7,014 nucleotides of DNA from positions 1 to 7,014 of the forward strand of contig CAMZAY010000059.1 in assembly GCA_947304365.1 (NCBI GenBank), read 5' to 3'. A program made the translations under genes and the position numbers. Below, in pieces: positions 5,832-7,014 of this stretch. Origin of the DNA: an uncultured Clostridia bacterium (lineage in GTDB: Bacteria > Bacillota > Clostridia > Christensenellales > CAG-138). Below the pieces are notes generated by a model. That model had not been told where the DNA came from and made no database searches. It saw only the letters and a list, made by a program, of their open reading frames with translations. Positions within the stretch are counted from its first letter, which is position 1; each line of letters opens with the position of its first letter.

Positions 5832-6242
5832 TCAAATCCGTTGTCTTTCGCGTATGGCGCTCCTGCATGTGAAATTGAATCTCGCCGTGGTTGCGAGCAT
5901 GTCGTAGGAATGCCCGATCGTAAGTCCTATGCTTGCGGACCAGATCTCTATCTCGCACTCGACCATGCCCGGCGCGAACGACTCGGGCGCGAGCTCTATC
6001 GTGACCGTGCCGCCCGATTTCGATACGCCGCTCAGCTCGTCCTGTACGTTTACTCCTTTTGACGAGGCGAACACCGCCTTGACCTGCCTTCCGGTCAGAT
6101 CGAGCGCCGTGCCGCCGTCCTTGATGTTGAGCACTATGACGTTGCCCGTATCGCCGTCGACTACCTCGAACGGTCTTGAGGGAGTGACTGCCTTCAGGTC
6201 GAGATCCAGGCTAAACTGCTTCAATACTGGACCGGCTGCCAT
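5832..6242 (-). CDS. Short phage baseplate upper protein (BppU_N-like)
   Basis: A 136-residue protein whose fold pattern fits the N-terminal domain of phage baseplate upper protein BppU: early strands with LKQFSLDLDLK, a segment VVDGDTGNVIVLNIKDGG (30-47) then LDLTGRQVKAVFASSKG, an acidic CEIEIWS strand near 97-103, and a terminal ATTARFNFTCR strand. In lactococcal phages this domain anchors receptor-binding protein to the baseplate. Here only the anchoring domain is present, with no C-terminal binding module, so it is either a connector or a short structural protein. ATG 6242 is chosen because GGAGG lies 6 nt upstream; longer in-frame starts would overlap more of the previous gene. The start overlaps the preceding gene's end by 22 bp, and the endolysin follows 28 nt later. 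Domain assignment is by pattern and context and is moderately sure. Confidence 0.7.
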   Translation of the reverse strand: MAAGPVLKQFSLDLDLKAVTPSRPFEVVDGDTGNVIVLNIKDGGTALDLTGRQVKAVFASSKGVNVQDELSGVSKSGGTVTIELAPESFAPGMVECEIEIWSASIGLTIGHSYDMLATTARFNFTCRSAIRERQRI

Positions 6243-7014
6243 AGATTGCCTCCGTATCCCGGATCGTGGTGCCCGCCGCCGACGGCGCCCGTCTGCGGCA
6301 TATATGCGTTGTACAGATCCCAGTAATCCACCTGCGGCAGGTTGTACTGCACCTGCCAGCGGCGTATCCTCCACTCACGGTCGTTGCTGGTAAAGAACAG
6401 ATACCTTTCGGCGGGCGAGAGCCCCTTAAGGTAGCGCGCGTAATCGACGTAGGTGTAGTCCTTGTCCAGATAGGAGAAGTCCCCGTCGTACCATACGCCG
6501 TCGAAGTACGAGCCGTTCTTGTTGTGTCCGTAAGGCATCGCTGCGCCTTCCTCCGAAGCGTCGCCTTCGGACGCGCCGGTATCGGAGCCGTGGGAGCCGT
6601 GCGACCCGTGCGAGCCCGAAGAGCCCGTCCTCCCGCCGGAAGAGGAGGAGTATCTCCCCGCGAGCGTCATCCTCGCCTTCGCCAGCTCGCCCTCGATCTT
6701 CTGCATGGTCTCAAGCGCCTTGTAAAGGTATTCCGCCATGGAAGCCGAGTACTTGCCCTCAAGCGCAGATATGTCGGCGGCGGCGTTGGCGTTCTCCCTC
6801 GCCTTCATCGAGGAAATATAACTCGATCCGCCCATTCCGCGGGCGTAAGCGTCTGCGTCGAGCTCGGCCTTGTTGGCCCTGCCCGTCCTCTGCCTCTGCG
6901 CGATGGCGGCGTCTATCGACGGGCGCAGGAAGCTCTCGAAAAGCCCGTAGAGCTCGTTGAACGACGGGATATCCGTTATGCCGTAGGCGCGGAGCCTTTG
7001 GTAAAGCCTGTTGT
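6221..7014 (-). CDS. Unrecognised probable phage virion protein, 5' end outside window
   Basis: The frame is open to the right edge, so the gene starts beyond 7014; 263 residues are visible and the ATG at 6835 is internal. I do not recognise the family. Three zones can be seen: an alpha-helical part (1-120) with SFNELYGLFESFLRPSIDAAI and later ISALEGKYSASMAEYLYKAL and MQKIEGELAKAR, likely coiled coil; a flexible Ser/Gly/His linker (about 122-158) with GSH repeats and an acidic ASEGDASEEG; and an aromatic-rich C-terminus (about 168-238) with many Tyr/Trp, including GVWYDGDFSYLDKDYTYVDYA and EWRIRRWQVQYNLPQVDYW. It overlaps the baseplate gene by 22 bp and heads the tail/lysis run, so a tail, baseplate or internal virion role is likely. 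No catalytic motif, signal peptide or membrane segment is seen. Confidence 0.75.
   Translation of the reverse strand, partial: NRLYQRLRAYGITDIPSFNELYGLFESFLRPSIDAAIAQRQRTGRANKAELDADAYARGMGGSSYISSMKARENANAAADISALEGKYSASMAEYLYKALETMQKIEGELAKARMTLAGRYSSSSGGRTGSSGSHGSHGSHGSDTGASEGDASEEGAAMPYGHNKNGSYFDGVWYDGDFSYLDKDYTYVDYARYLKGLSPAERYLFFTSNDREWRIRRWQVQYNLPQVDYWDLYNAYMPQTGAVGGGHHDPGYGGNLWQPVQY
6249..6253 (-). promoter_or_regulatory. Ribosome binding site of the baseplate gene, inside the preceding gene
   Basis: GGAGG on the minus strand, 6 nt before ATG 6242 and within the coding end of the upstream virion gene (stop at 6221-6223). It decides the start and suggests the two genes are translated in a coupled way. 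Confidence 0.75.
6584..6619 (-). repeat. Nine-base tandem repeat coding Gly-Ser-His
   Basis: On the plus strand GGAGCCGTG occurs twice (6584-6601), followed by the variants CGACCCGTG (6602-6610) and CGAGCCCGA (6611-6619). In the minus-strand gene this gives consecutive GSH triplets in the flexible linker. Slippage could change copy number in frame, altering linker length without breaking the gene. Confidence 0.75.

Noticed and set aside
5066..5872. Long plus-strand open frame (268 codons) opposite the endolysin
   Set aside because: It is antisense to a gene with intact NlpC/P60 and peptidoglycan-binding motifs; GC-rich codon use commonly leaves such open shadows and its translation shows no family features.
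6584..6628. CRISPR-like or regulatory iterated repeat
   Set aside because: The units are 9 bp, contiguous, in frame and code a Gly-Ser-His linker; there are no spacers.
6221..6835. ATG at 6835 as the start of the virion protein gene
   Set aside because: The frame continues without a stop to 7014 with helix-like, protein-like sequence, and there is no clear ribosome site before 6835.

Overview
The window looks like a piece of a GC-rich, strictly anaerobic Clostridia-type bacterial chromosome carrying a prophage or prophage remnant. The anaerobe call rests on a flavin reductase/rubredoxin fusion of the kind used in clostridial NO and O2 detoxification. The Firmicutes call rests on the NlpC/P60 endolysin, the small two-segment holin and the BppU-like baseplate domain. 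Both are inferences from protein families; there is no rRNA, tRNA or marker gene here to place the organism.

Layout, left to right. Positions 1-644 (+) hold the 3' part of a host-type redox gene: a flavin-reductase barrel followed by two short rubredoxin modules. Positions 645-743 are a convergent intergenic stretch with two hairpins that look like bidirectional terminators. Next, on the minus strand, are a portal protein (744-2312) and the large terminase subunit (2360-3697), so terminase is transcribed first. A DMT/EamA-family drug/metabolite transporter with its own likely promoter lies at 3798-4772 on the plus strand. To its right, minus-strand phage genes resume: holin (4775-5041), NlpC/P60 plus peptidoglycan-binding endolysin (5054-5803), a short BppU-like baseplate protein (5832-6242), and an unrecognised probable virion protein running off the right edge (6221 to beyond 7014).

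In minus-strand transcription order the phage genes are: unknown virion protein, baseplate protein, endolysin, holin, [opposite-strand transporter], TerL, portal, terminator. Tightly packed tail/lysis genes are thus followed by a packaging pair, with a single membrane transporter wedged between them head-to-head with TerL and tail-to-tail with the holin (2-bp gap). No capsid gene follows the portal; instead the operon ends at the shared terminators and a host-type gene. The phage module is therefore permuted, split or eroded relative to the usual TerL-portal-capsid-tail-lysis order. The transporter is either a moron-type cargo gene or a host gene trapped between two phage fragments.

The most interesting points are the embedded transporter (possible noncontiguous operon with mutual antisense transcription), the packaging pair ending without head genes, the recent tandem duplication of the rubredoxin module, and a heptad repeat that supplies the last codons and stop of the portal gene.
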